DNA of 64,000 bases, from assembly GCF_003412465.1 (NCBI RefSeq), contig NZ_QTJV01000020.1:1-64000 (forward strand), written 5' to 3'. Made by a program: the position numbers and the translations under genes. This stretch comes from Chitinophaga silvisoli. GTDB lineage: Bacteria; Bacteroidota; Bacteroidia; Chitinophagales; Chitinophagaceae. The notes beneath the pieces are model-generated. The model saw only the letters and a program-made list of their open reading frames with translations. It was not told the DNA's origin and did not search any database. Shown here piece after piece: positions 33,838 to 42,501 of the stretch; the first letter of the stretch is position 1; each line of letters starts with the position of its first letter.

Positions 33838-35025
33838 ATGGATAAGCTAAAACTGAAATTACAGGAGTACTATCAGCGTTGTCAGCAACCCGATTTGCGG
33901 ACGAAGGCCGGCAGGGAAGAAGCCGGTGGTGCAGTTGTGCTGGAGATGGAGAATGATATTCTACTACAGTTCGGCTTGCCTACGTCAAAGCGTTTTGTGC
34001 AGATCTTACATGACTTTGCCAGTCATCGTCAGCTGAGTGATCAGCTGTTGGATTATGTGAGTAAGAAGCTGAGAGCGGCAGCCCGCAGATACCTGCTGGC
34101 CCCGGTCATATCCGACATTGATCAATTGCAGCAAGCCGCCGAACAGAAACGCAGCCCTTATGACCTGCTGCCGGAAATGGGATACCCTGTCAACGACTTT
34201 TCGATCTTCCTGATCTCGGAAATATTATATCGCCGCAACATGCCGGCAGAAGAAGTGCTGGAGGAACTGAAAAAAGCACAGCACGGCGATGTATGGGACG
34301 ACCTGCTCAGTCTGAACAATGTAGTCAACTACACCCGTCACGAACTGTACAACCGCCTCCGCATGCAGGACCTCCGTATGATGGACGATTACCTCCAGTC
34401 CGTACGCCGCCAGGAAAAAGTAAAAGCTACTAAAAAGGAAACGCCGGATACAGAAGGCTATACCCCTAACTACCGGATGGTGAGCAAAATACTGGTGGAA
34501 GACATCGTATTTGATGAGCATGCAAATCCCAGCCTGATCGGTAAATTGAAAGCAGGCAGCCGCCTGAGCAAGATCACCATCAGTATGGAGATGACCGCCC
34601 TGCATATGGTCCTGGTCAGCGCAGGTGAAAAAGGTGCCCGGATCAGCACCCTCCTGAAAAAGTCAAAACAACATCCACCTGTGATCGATCTGCGCACAGA
34701 ACTGGGCGATGTACTCACCCTGGACAATTGCTACCTGGAAGTGTATAAACCACAGCACAAACGCGGTCAGCAATGGGTAGAACCAAAAGATAGCGTATAC
34801 TACCTCCACAAAATCCTTTCTAAAAAGGAATTTGAAAAGAAGAGCAAAGAAGAAGAAGTAAAGCAAAAAATCCAGGAATGCCTGGACCTGATCGGTGGTT
34901 CCTATGGCTATTATCAGCGGATGCGTAAACTCGGTATTACCGATGAGGAAGCAAAACTAAGAGCTGGCCTGCAGGATGAGTTGCTGTTTAAACTCAGCAC
35001 ATTCCTCCATAAATTAAAGGACTAA
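33838..35025 (+). CDS. conserved-looking cytoplasmic protein of unknown function
   Basis: 395 aa, no signal peptide or membrane segment. Residues 1-200 are mainly helical (DKLKLKLQEYYQRC..., ISDIDQLQQAAEQKRSPYDLL, PAEEVLEELKKAQHGDVWDDLL). The middle (about 205-320) has beta strands (RMVSKILVEDIVFDEHANPSLIGKLK, ITISMEMTALHMVLVSAG). A highly charged coil (KKEFEKKSKEEEVKQK) follows, then a C-terminal helical piece. Codon use looks like a real expressed gene and a strong terminator follows. I do not recognise the family. It is monocistronic and flanked by a divergent desaturase and a convergent lipase, neither of which gives a clue. Confidence 0.8.
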   Translation: MDKLKLKLQEYYQRCQQPDLRTKAGREEAGGAVVLEMENDILLQFGLPTSKRFVQILHDFASHRQLSDQLLDYVSKKLRAAARRYLLAPVISDIDQLQQAAEQKRSPYDLLPEMGYPVNDFSIFLISEILYRRNMPAEEVLEELKKAQHGDVWDDLLSLNNVVNYTRHELYNRLRMQDLRMMDDYLQSVRRQEKVKATKKETPDTEGYTPNYRMVSKILVEDIVFDEHANPSLIGKLKAGSRLSKITISMEMTALHMVLVSAGEKGARISTLLKKSKQHPPVIDLRTELGDVLTLDNCYLEVYKPQHKRGQQWVEPKDSVYYLHKILSKKEFEKKSKEEEVKQKIQECLDLIGGSYGYYQRMRKLGITDEEAKLRAGLQDELLFKLSTFLHKLKD

Positions 35026-35047
35026 CCTTCGCACCATACATATCAAA

Positions 35048-35082
35048 AAGGGGCTCCCATTCGGCAGCCCCTTATTTTTTTA
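35048..35082 (+). terminator. intrinsic terminator
   Basis: AAGGGGCT (35048-35055) with AGCCCCTT (35066-35073), then ATTTTTTT. Confidence 0.88.
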
Positions 35083-35430
35083 GTTGGTTTTTGATGCTTG
35101 ATAACAAGAATCCTGGTTGTGTTCCCCCTATATTGCAATAAGTAATTTCAAATGACAATCTTAACAAACCTCAACCCCCAGATCCAGATACCCTGCGCAG
35201 GATATCTGGAACCCGGAAGTAAAGGACAACGTGCTTTTGCTTTTATCTATACAAACATAGCGCTTAAACCTTTTGAACTTGGTTAATCCCCCGTTAAGTG
35301 CTTCGTTAATCCGGTGTTAAACGGGTCAGTTTGTTACTATATCGTTTAATATGATCAGTTAGTACTCAATAATTCTAAAAAAAGTTGCCATTATAAGAGA
35401 ATGGCCTGCTGCCAGCCCTAAAAAATATAC
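35083..35430. other. non-coding region with one hairpin
   Basis: No open frame of note. A short imperfect hairpin CCAGATACC...GGATATCTGG lies at about 35186-35211. The rest is AT-rich. It forms the tail between the 395-aa gene and the convergent lipase; no lipase terminator with a T-run was found. Confidence 0.45.
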
Positions 35431-36525
35431 TCATTTCATATAGTCTGCTTCCAGCAAATAGCGGTATGGATCATAGGCATGATGCACAAAAACATTCTTG
35501 CCATCAAAGGGAAACCTGCTATCGTAATCCGCCGTAGGCGCGAGTATAATAGGCACACCTGCAGGCGAGTAATTATGACTTTGCACCAGGGTAGGCAGCT
35601 TGTATTCAGGCAAAGTTTTTTTCACCATACCATACAGGCGCTTCCCCAATACTCTTTGCATCCGCCGGCTTGCCCGTTTACTGCTGTTGTCCAGCCGGCC
35701 GTACATATAACTCAGCACAAGCCTGACAGGAATCGACTGTTTACGCAGCGACTTCTTCACATACTGAAAGGGATTAGGATTGTTGAAATCGCGGGTCGTC
35801 TGCAGCGAAAAAGGTGCTTCCGGTACCCAGTCGCGGGTATTTACAATCCTGAACCCCCAGCCATTGCGGGTTATGAAATCATAGTCGTAAGCGTAGTATA
35901 AATTCCCCGGTTTGGGGGCTGCACTGCTATAGGTTTTGATGATAATGTCTTTTGGAAACGCAGGGTCATCGATGTATTCGAGGTAGGAGCGGAGCAGGAA
36001 GCTGATAGCACCACCCTGGCTATGGCCGGTGATGATATATTCATGGATGCCCTGCTTGTAGCAGTCTTTGATCTTTGCCACGATATCCGCTCCCATAGAG
36101 GCTACTGCCAGTGTCCAACCTACATGTACGTACGCATTACTGTCCCTGGCGAAGCGGTATTTAAAGTTCGTGCTGTCATTCAGGTGAAAAGTGCCAATGG
36201 CGGGAATCATACCGGCATGAAAGTTCTCCATCCAGGATTCCTTATTGCCTACGGTACCCCGTATGCAGATCACCGCTACCTTGCCGTGGTAGGTCCAGAG
36301 GTCCCAGCGGTTATGTAATCCCGATTCTTTGGAGCGGTAAATGAGTTTGGAGTCGTCCGGCGGTGCAACCTTGTTTGTCCAGGGGGTATCTGCAGTGAGG
36401 AAGCACATGGCCAGCATGTCTGCATATTCTTTGGGGTCAAATCCCGGTTTGAGGTACTGTCCATAGCTGGTATTCCAATAAAGTCCCAGCATGGGCAGTA
36501 ACAATAGTAGTCCCTTTCTGATCAT
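35431..36525 (-). CDS. secreted class 3 lipase
   Basis: 364 aa. Signal peptide (MIRKGLLLLLPMLGLYWNTSYGQ). Alpha/beta hydrolase of the lipase_3 family: the strand VAVICIRGT (oxyanion region), nucleophile elbow ITGHSQGGA with Ser169, Asp in NTRDWVPEAPF and a late His (QSHNYSPAG or HHAYDPYRY). About 60 residues around 255-310 are rich in Arg/Lys. Predicted to hydrolyse acylglycerols or other lipid esters outside the cytoplasm. It starts 51 nt after the nucleotidase stop on the same strand, so the two may be co-transcribed, although their functions look unrelated. Confidence 0.9.
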   Translation of the reverse strand: MIRKGLLLLLPMLGLYWNTSYGQYLKPGFDPKEYADMLAMCFLTADTPWTNKVAPPDDSKLIYRSKESGLHNRWDLWTYHGKVAVICIRGTVGNKESWMENFHAGMIPAIGTFHLNDSTNFKYRFARDSNAYVHVGWTLAVASMGADIVAKIKDCYKQGIHEYIITGHSQGGAISFLLRSYLEYIDDPAFPKDIIIKTYSSAAPKPGNLYYAYDYDFITRNGWGFRIVNTRDWVPEAPFSLQTTRDFNNPNPFQYVKKSLRKQSIPVRLVLSYMYGRLDNSSKRASRRMQRVLGKRLYGMVKKTLPEYKLPTLVQSHNYSPAGVPIILAPTADYDSRFPFDGKNVFVHHAYDPYRYLLEADYMK

Positions 36526-36576
36526 CAGATAGTAATTAGCAGTTTATGATATATCCTATCGCAGGAATGGTGCCGG

Positions 36577-37110
36577 TCACAATAACCTGGCAGCCGCGTC
36601 TTCCCAGTTTAATATACGGTCATACCCCTCTATATGGATATTGTGGGGACCTGTAAAGAGCAGTGGTTTGCCTTTGAAGAACTGGAAGTTCCTGATCAGG
36701 TCATCGATCATGTAGTCCGTTTGCACCAGGCTTTTATCGCCACACAGGCAATATTGCCGCCAGGTGAGGAAGGGAAAGTTGTCCTGCAGCCAGCTGATTT
36801 TATCCATCAGGGAATTGGGAAATTCCATGGCGGCAGATACGATGTATACCTTGTATTTTTTATTGAGTTCTGCAATGACCCTTTGGGCATCCGGGTACAC
36901 CGGGAGGTCGCGAAAAAAACCGGGGGTATTGAGGTATTGGTGAATGATCCCCTTGTGTTCCGGGGGAACGGCTTCAGAGAGTGATTTGCCCCTGAGCTGG
37001 TCTTCAGAAAAGATGGTGCCGTAGTCACGATAATACCAGGAGCGGGCCTTGGTGATGGGATCAGCGATGGTTTCATCCATATCTATGGCGATAGATGGCA
37101 TGTGTTGCAT
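36577..37110 (-). CDS. 5'(3')-deoxyribonucleotidase (NT5C-type HAD phosphatase)
   Basis: 177 aa. HAD motif I is IDMDETIAD near the N-terminus (nucleophile and acid Asp). The short cap starts SWYYRDYGTIF, motif II is in VYIVSAAMEFP, and motif III/IV lies around CGDKSLVQTDYMIDDL, which contains the Asp-Asp pair. The family removes the 5' or 3' phosphate from (d)NMPs, controlling dNTP pools. The start could be Met1 or Met4 (MPSIAIDMD); both fit. The lipase follows after 51 nt. Confidence 0.9.
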   Translation of the reverse strand: MQHMPSIAIDMDETIADPITKARSWYYRDYGTIFSEDQLRGKSLSEAVPPEHKGIIHQYLNTPGFFRDLPVYPDAQRVIAELNKKYKVYIVSAAMEFPNSLMDKISWLQDNFPFLTWRQYCLCGDKSLVQTDYMIDDLIRNFQFFKGKPLLFTGPHNIHIEGYDRILNWEDAAARLL

Positions 37111-37176
37111 TCCGGAGGATTGAGTTTACGATACGATATGTACTAATATAACAAAATATCTCCGCAGGCACCATAA

Positions 37177-37210
37177 AAAAAGGCTTTTACCAACCGGTAA
37201 AAGCCTTTTT
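37177..37210 (-). terminator. intrinsic terminator of the MG2/plug gene
   Basis: 15-bp perfect stem AAAAAGGCTTTTACC (37177-37191) with GGTAAAAGCCTTTTT (37196-37210). Reads well on the minus strand, 18 nt after the stop at 37228. Confidence 0.9.
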
Positions 37211-37227
37211 ATGAAAGTTATTTGCTA

Positions 37228-39672
37228 TTAATAAAGCTGTTCAACACGCCCCAGTGTACCATCTTCAGCCATACCCTCTACCACCACTCTGAATCTTCTT
37301 GTAAAGTCATTGTTGTAGAAAGAAATACGTGCTGTATGTGTCAGGGTATCTGCTACCAGGTTCGGATTCCAGTACAGTGTGAGACGTTTATCCTGCAGGA
37401 TGTGGATCTCTTTACGTACGGTATAATCAGGAGCATAGAATTCTTTCACGATATCATAACCTGCCTTACGGTATTTTTCAAATCCATGTGTATCGATATC
37501 AGATTTGCTATCGCCACCACGTCTCAGGTATACCGCAATCGCACCACTGCTACCACCAAAACCACCTACGAAGGTCGGACGCAATACCTTGATGAACGCC
37601 ACATCCTGGATGTTGATGTTATTCAGCATCGCCACACTGGTAGGCATTTCATTCAGGAACAGCACCGGTGAACCACCACGCCATGTCATAGCCGGAGTAG
37701 TAGGATCAGTAGTATTGATAGTCAAACCTGGTACTTTAGACTGCAGGTACTGGAAGATGCTGACAGCACCGCTCTCGCTTTTAGTCAGGTCAAATCCATA
37801 ACCATCACCCTGGCTGAACATACCCGTAGTATAACGCTGCTCTACTACTTCAGCCCTGGTCAGACGTTTATCCTTTACATTATACTCCTGCAGGAAGATT
37901 GGTTTCTGCTGGATGGATCTGGTCACTGCGTTGTTTTCATTTACAGTATTCAGGAAGCTGGTCAGCACCGTGTTTTCAATTGGCTGTGGCTCTCTGAACG
38001 GATAAGGCATCACTGCGGATGACTGTGTCTCAAAGAAGTGAGGCTCAAACTTCACGTTTACATCTTTCCATGCTTTGTTCGGATCGTTTGCACGGTAAAA
38101 TACATTGATGGTATCTACGAACTGCAGACGGTCTACAGCAAATTCACCTTTATCGTTGGTAGTTACAGAAGAGAAAGCGGTAGAAGTATCAACCGGCTGT
38201 TTCAGGATGAAATCTACTTTACCATTACCCAGGGGAGCAGTTCCCTTGTTCACAGTCGCAACACCTTTCAGCAGCAGACCCTGTTCATATGGATACTTGA
38301 TCTCAGGCAGGTAGTTGTGCAGGATTTTCTCCCAGCTAAATCTTCTCCAGCCATTGGTCATCATCACCAGGTCCAGGCCCTGCAGGGTAGCAGGATCCAT
38401 GTCCTTGAAGTACTGAGCCGGATTAGCGATATAACCTTTCAGGTCAGAAGTCATCAACAGGTTGGACAGGATGTTGTTCTGATCATCACTCAGCACTACG
38501 TTGTCTGCATCAGTGATAGATACGGATAAGCTGGTAAGCAGGGTATCAGGCACTTTTACTTCGAATACGTTTTTCTGTCTTGGCTGATTATTGAGCTTTA
38601 AGGTATTCAAAGTCAGGTTCAGACGATCAGGCTTACGTACAAATGCCAGGCGCTCTGCCAGCGGCATACCGTCGCTGTTGAAGATGGTGAACTGTACGAT
38701 ACCAGGAGGCAGTGCTGCAGTAGGAATGAAACCGCTCAACTGGCCTTCGGCTGAATTCAGCTTTGCTTTGTATATCACGTGTTGTTGCATCTGTGCTACA
38801 ATCAACATATTGTTATATACAGGATTATCTTTGGTAGCAGGCAATGTCTGGTAGAAAATGCGCGTACCCTTGTTGAATATTTTAAGTCCCACACCCGCTG
38901 TCTTCAATGCTGGCAGCAGTACAGTTTTTTGTTGTCCTTTAGTGGTTTGAACGATAGCTTTATAAGTTTCACCTGCAACCGGTGTCAGGTCAAACATACC
39001 CATACCGTCGCGTGTTGTTTTGATCAATGCAACTGTTTCACCCTTCAGGTTCTGCACGATACCATTCACTTCGATAGGGTAACCTAACTGGTCAATCGCC
39101 TTGAAAGCAATACGACCGCCCACACCTACGATCGCATTACCCCCTTCAGGGAAGAACTGAACAGCAAAATCATTACCAGCCGGTTTAGTTGGCAGGTTGC
39201 CAGGGTGCGCAGAATCAAAGATCTCAATGTCCTTGTAGAACAGGAACTCAGGATCAAAGTTCAGCATCCAGGCAGTATAAGCACGGATCTGGTATTGACC
39301 AGCCGGCATCGTTTCCGGAACCACAAATGCACCGGAACCGGTAGCACCACCTACAGAAATAAGTTTCTTTTGAACAATCTTCCCACTCTTATCGATTAAT
39401 TCTACGTACAGGTTTGTTGCAGAGAGAGAAGGTTGGCCTTGCAGCAGTACATATGCTTTAAACCAGATCGTTTCACCCGCACCATAATAATCTTTGTCTA
39501 CCTGCAGATAAACTTTCTCCTGGGGAAAGCGTTTGCTGTACTGTTCTAGGGCTTGCGTAATTTTATCCTGCCATTCATCGGCGGGATAAAATGCAAGGGC
39601 TGCTGTGATGCCCATCAGACACAATGGGAGCAACCACTTTAAGCGATTTTTTTTAGATTTCACAGATTGCAT
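37228..39672 (-). CDS. MG2/carboxypeptidase-like protein with TonB-receptor plug domain
   Basis: The frame is open to 39747, but MQSVKSKKNRLKWLLPLCLMG at 39672 gives a proper signal peptide and follows a -7 element (814 aa). The N-terminal part has an alpha-2-macroglobulin MG2-like domain (EKVYLQVDKDYYGAGETIWFK ..., with TNLYVELIDKSGK and AGQYQIRAYTAWM). More beta-sandwich repeats follow. Near residues 660-760 a TonB-receptor plug-like domain appears (FQYLQSKVPGL..., then FVGGFGGSSGAIAVYLRRG). There is no outer-membrane barrel. Such proteins are common in Bacteroidota and probably sit in the periplasm or at the outer membrane; their function is unsettled. Confidence 0.87.
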   Translation of the reverse strand: MQSVKSKKNRLKWLLPLCLMGITAALAFYPADEWQDKITQALEQYSKRFPQEKVYLQVDKDYYGAGETIWFKAYVLLQGQPSLSATNLYVELIDKSGKIVQKKLISVGGATGSGAFVVPETMPAGQYQIRAYTAWMLNFDPEFLFYKDIEIFDSAHPGNLPTKPAGNDFAVQFFPEGGNAIVGVGGRIAFKAIDQLGYPIEVNGIVQNLKGETVALIKTTRDGMGMFDLTPVAGETYKAIVQTTKGQQKTVLLPALKTAGVGLKIFNKGTRIFYQTLPATKDNPVYNNMLIVAQMQQHVIYKAKLNSAEGQLSGFIPTAALPPGIVQFTIFNSDGMPLAERLAFVRKPDRLNLTLNTLKLNNQPRQKNVFEVKVPDTLLTSLSVSITDADNVVLSDDQNNILSNLLMTSDLKGYIANPAQYFKDMDPATLQGLDLVMMTNGWRRFSWEKILHNYLPEIKYPYEQGLLLKGVATVNKGTAPLGNGKVDFILKQPVDTSTAFSSVTTNDKGEFAVDRLQFVDTINVFYRANDPNKAWKDVNVKFEPHFFETQSSAVMPYPFREPQPIENTVLTSFLNTVNENNAVTRSIQQKPIFLQEYNVKDKRLTRAEVVEQRYTTGMFSQGDGYGFDLTKSESGAVSIFQYLQSKVPGLTINTTDPTTPAMTWRGGSPVLFLNEMPTSVAMLNNINIQDVAFIKVLRPTFVGGFGGSSGAIAVYLRRGGDSKSDIDTHGFEKYRKAGYDIVKEFYAPDYTVRKEIHILQDKRLTLYWNPNLVADTLTHTARISFYNNDFTRRFRVVVEGMAEDGTLGRVEQLY

Positions 39673-39702
39673 GTGGAAACTTATTTGCGACAATATAGTA
39701 TA

Positions 39703-39710
39703 CAAAAATA
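39703..39710 (-). promoter_or_regulatory. candidate -7 element for the MG2/plug gene
   Basis: TATTTTTG on the minus strand fits TAnnTTTG and lies 30 nt before the chosen ATG at 39672. Confidence 0.45.
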
Positions 39711-39853
39711 TAATATGCAAAATAATATGAAAAAATAACATATACAAAAAATACGGCTAGTGTTTTATAAACTAAATTGTTATAAACTTTCTTAGGATAT
39801 TGCAGGCCGAAAACGGTTAAGAAAATATCAGTTTAACGATCAGGTATAATTAA

Positions 39854-41083
39854 ATGAAAGACAATAGATTAGTAGTAATCGGGGGTGGGGCAGCAGGATT
39901 CTTCTGTGCAGTAAATGCCGCCAGGATGGCCAAATCACTGGAAGTCATCCTGTTAGAGAAAAGTAGCAAGCTGCTTTCAAAAGTAAAAGTTTCAGGTGGC
40001 GGAAGGTGCAATGTGACACATAATGCCCCCGATATATTATATATGTCAAAGCGTTATCCACGGGGACAGCATTTCGTAAAGAAATCTTTCGGGCATTTTT
40101 TCGTGCCCGACACCATTCAGTGGTTCAGGGAAAGAGGCGTGGCTCTCAAAGCTGAACCCGATGGGCGTATGTTTCCTGTCACGGATAGCTCCCAGACCAT
40201 CATCGATTGCCTGCTCAGGGAAGCAGATAAACACCGGGTGCAGATCAGGACCAATACTGCAGTAAGCGGGCTGGAAAAGACGGCAGATGGCTGGAAAGTA
40301 CTGCTGCAGGACGAGCCGCCGATCGAAACGAAATTTGTATTCGTGGCCGCCGGTGGTTATCCGCAAGCCGATAAATTTGGATGGCTGCAGGCTACCGGCC
40401 ATGAGATCGTGCCACCGCTGCCATCGCTTTTTACTTTCAACATGCCGGGCAATCCCATTATCTCCCTCATGGGTGTCAGCTCCGTGGCCGCCGTAAAGAT
40501 TGCAGGCACCAAACTACAGGAACAGGGCCCCGTTCTCATTACCCACTGGGGATTAAGTGGTCCCGCTATTCTGCGCACCTCTGCCTGGGGAGCAAGGGAA
40601 CTGGCAGCACTGCAATACCAGTTTACAGCGATTGTGAACTGGCTGCCGGATCACAATGAAAACAGCCTGCGCGAAGATTTACAAAGTCGCCGTTTCGATC
40701 TCGGCGCACAAAAGATCTACAATAAAAATCCCTTTGGTTTGCCACAGCGCTTATGGCAATTTATGCTGGAACAATCCGGTGTGGCCGAAGAGGCCCGCTG
40801 GGCAGATCTGCCTTCGAAAGAACAGAATAAACTTATCAAACAATTGGTAGCCATGGAATGCCCCGTGAAAGGCAAGACGACCTTCAAAGAGGAATTCGTG
40901 ACCTGCGGCGGTATCAAATTATCTGAAATCGATCCGAATACAATGGAAAGTAAGTTATGCCCGCAACTGTATTTTGGTGGGGAAGTGATGGATGTAGACG
41001 GTATCACCGGTGGATTCAATTTCCAGCATGCCTGGAGTAGTGGCTACATTGCTGCACAAAGTATTGCTGATAAAATGGGCTGA
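39854..41083 (+). CDS. HI0933/YhiN-family FAD-dependent oxidoreductase
   Basis: 409 aa. The N-terminal Rossmann motif VVIGGGAAGFFCAVNAARM binds FAD. The family signature KVKVSGGGRCNVTH follows at about 45-58, then a middle substrate domain and a C-terminal FAD-binding return (GGEVMDVDGITGGFNFQHAWSSGYIAA). The physiological reaction of most members is uncertain; a gut bacterial relative (BaiN) acts on bile-acid enones, but that should not be transferred here. It is monocistronic, with a bidirectional terminator downstream shared with the dNK operon. Confidence 0.93.
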   Translation: MKDNRLVVIGGGAAGFFCAVNAARMAKSLEVILLEKSSKLLSKVKVSGGGRCNVTHNAPDILYMSKRYPRGQHFVKKSFGHFFVPDTIQWFRERGVALKAEPDGRMFPVTDSSQTIIDCLLREADKHRVQIRTNTAVSGLEKTADGWKVLLQDEPPIETKFVFVAAGGYPQADKFGWLQATGHEIVPPLPSLFTFNMPGNPIISLMGVSSVAAVKIAGTKLQEQGPVLITHWGLSGPAILRTSAWGARELAALQYQFTAIVNWLPDHNENSLREDLQSRRFDLGAQKIYNKNPFGLPQRLWQFMLEQSGVAEEARWADLPSKEQNKLIKQLVAMECPVKGKTTFKEEFVTCGGIKLSEIDPNTMESKLCPQLYFGGEVMDVDGITGGFNFQHAWSSGYIAAQSIADKMG

Positions 41084-41265
41084 CTGGAAAATCAGCCCCT
41101 GAAATACTAAACTAAATTAATCATCAAATCTTAAGCGTACATACACCGCTTCATAATCTTTTGTTTCGTTTTGTGATGGTGCAAAAGTAACAGCCGATGA
41201 TCTATAGGGCAAAGCAATATTATTTATTATCAAATAGAGAAAATTTATGGGTGCTCCCTCAAACA

Positions 41266-41300
41266 AAAACGCTTTTGCCTCAGGCAAAAGCGTTTTCTAT
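41266..41300. terminator. bidirectional terminator
   Basis: 14-bp stem AAAACGCTTTTGCC (41266-41279) with GGCAAAAGCGTTTT (41283-41296) and a 3-nt loop, A-rich on the left and T-rich on the right. It lies between converging genes (stops at 41083 and 41310). Confidence 0.85.
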
Positions 41301-41309
41301 TATTAATTA

Positions 41310-41933
41310 TTAAAAATAATTGATTCCCGGCGGATAATCTTCTTCCAATGCTTTCAGCAACCTGTCAAAATCTCCCGGATTCTTCATGAAATCCACCTTT
41401 GTCGTATCCACCATCAGCGTCTTCACCGGATGCTGTTTTATATACTGCATATACACATCCTGCAGGTTCCCCAGGTAACTATCCGGAATCGACTGCTCAT
41501 AAGACCTGTTCCTGTCCCTGATATTCTGCTGCAACCTCGTAATCGGTGCATTCAAAAAGATCAGTAATTCCGGCTGCAATAACTGCGGATTAATAATATC
41601 AAACAGTTTCTGGTACAAATTATACTCCTCATCTTTCAATGTCACTTTTGCAAACAACAGGCTTTTTATAAACAGGTAATCCGATATAAAAAAGTTGTTA
41701 AACATATCCTGTGTCTGCAACATCTCTTTCAGTTGCTTATACCGCTCCGCCATAAAGAACAGCTCCAACGGGAAAGCATACTGCTGCGGCTTCTCGTAAA
41801 ATTTAGGCAAAAAGGGATTATCCGCAAACTCTTCCAGTATCAGTTGCGCACCAAAATGCTTCGCCAGTCTGGTCGCCAGCGTTGTCTTACCAGCACCTAT
41901 ATTTCCTTCAATTGTAATGTATTTATAGTTCAT
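41310..41933 (-). CDS. deoxynucleoside kinase
   Basis: 207 aa. P-loop GNIGAGKTT (10-18), substrate-site residues in ILEEFADNPFLPKFY, the DRY-like/lid segment RNRSYEQSIPDSYL, and VDTTKVDF near the end. The fold and lengths match bacterial deoxyadenosine/deoxyguanosine kinases, which phosphorylate deoxynucleosides for salvage. The start overlaps the folK stop as ATGA (41930-41933), so translation is probably coupled. The pairing of folK and dNK is one I recall from other Bacteroidota. Confidence 0.92.
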   Translation of the reverse strand: MNYKYITIEGNIGAGKTTLATRLAKHFGAQLILEEFADNPFLPKFYEKPQQYAFPLELFFMAERYKQLKEMLQTQDMFNNFFISDYLFIKSLLFAKVTLKDEEYNLYQKLFDIINPQLLQPELLIFLNAPITRLQQNIRDRNRSYEQSIPDSYLGNLQDVYMQYIKQHPVKTLMVDTTKVDFMKNPGDFDRLLKALEEDYPPGINYF

Positions 41934-42430
41934 CTGCCTTGCTCCTGTAACTGATATTTATGGGCGGGTAATGTATCCGGGCATGCTGCCAGCAGGGCGC
42001 TGACATCCTTATGTAAAACCGGATGAATCCAATCGGGAGAAATTTCTGCCAGCGGCACCAGTACAAACTGCCTGTTCGCCATCTGCGGATGTGGCACTTT
42101 CAGGTTCGGTAAATCAATCACCGCATCATTAAAAAAGATGATATCTATATCTATCACACGGGCTCCCCATTTCTGTTGGCGTACCCTTCCCAACTGCCGT
42201 TCTATATCCAGGACGGTCTCCAGCAGCTCCTCAGCTTCCAGGGCAGTAGAAATCTGCAAAGCCTGATTCAGGTAATCAGGCTGTTGAACATGCCCCCACG
42301 CAGCGGTTTCATACAATCCCGACTTTTTTTCAACCTTGCCCGCCCGCTTATCTATTTGCATCACAGCCTGTTGCAGGTTCTCTGTACGATTGCCCAGATT
42401 ACCACCTATAAGTAATATTGCTTTATTCAT
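41930..42430 (-). CDS. folK: 2-amino-4-hydroxy-6-hydroxymethyldihydropteridine diphosphokinase
   Basis: 166 aa. The HPPK signature is clear: N-terminal LLIGGNLGNRTENLQQAV, the YETAAWGHVQQPDYLNQAL segment, and the catalytic stretch GARVIDIDIIFFNDAVI with the Mg-binding Asp pair, followed by VPHPQMANRQFVLVPLAEI. It transfers pyrophosphate from ATP to the pterin in folate synthesis, in the cytoplasm. Length is normal for the family. First gene of a two-gene operon with dNK; the divergent neighbour is sppA, 71 bp away. Confidence 0.95.
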   Translation of the reverse strand: MNKAILLIGGNLGNRTENLQQAVMQIDKRAGKVEKKSGLYETAAWGHVQQPDYLNQALQISTALEAEELLETVLDIERQLGRVRQQKWGARVIDIDIIFFNDAVIDLPNLKVPHPQMANRQFVLVPLAEISPDWIHPVLHKDVSALLAACPDTLPAHKYQLQEQGR

Positions 42431-42464
42431 GTATCTTCAACGGCCCAAAAGTAGACATAATCTT

Positions 42465-42472
42465 TATTTTTG
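42465..42472 (+). promoter_or_regulatory. candidate -7 element of sppA
   Basis: TATTTTTG fits TAnnTTTG and lies 29 nt before the ATG at 42502. Confidence 0.45.
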
Positions 42473-42501
42473 GAAAAAGCAGTTTTCCTTAATCTCAAAA
42501 T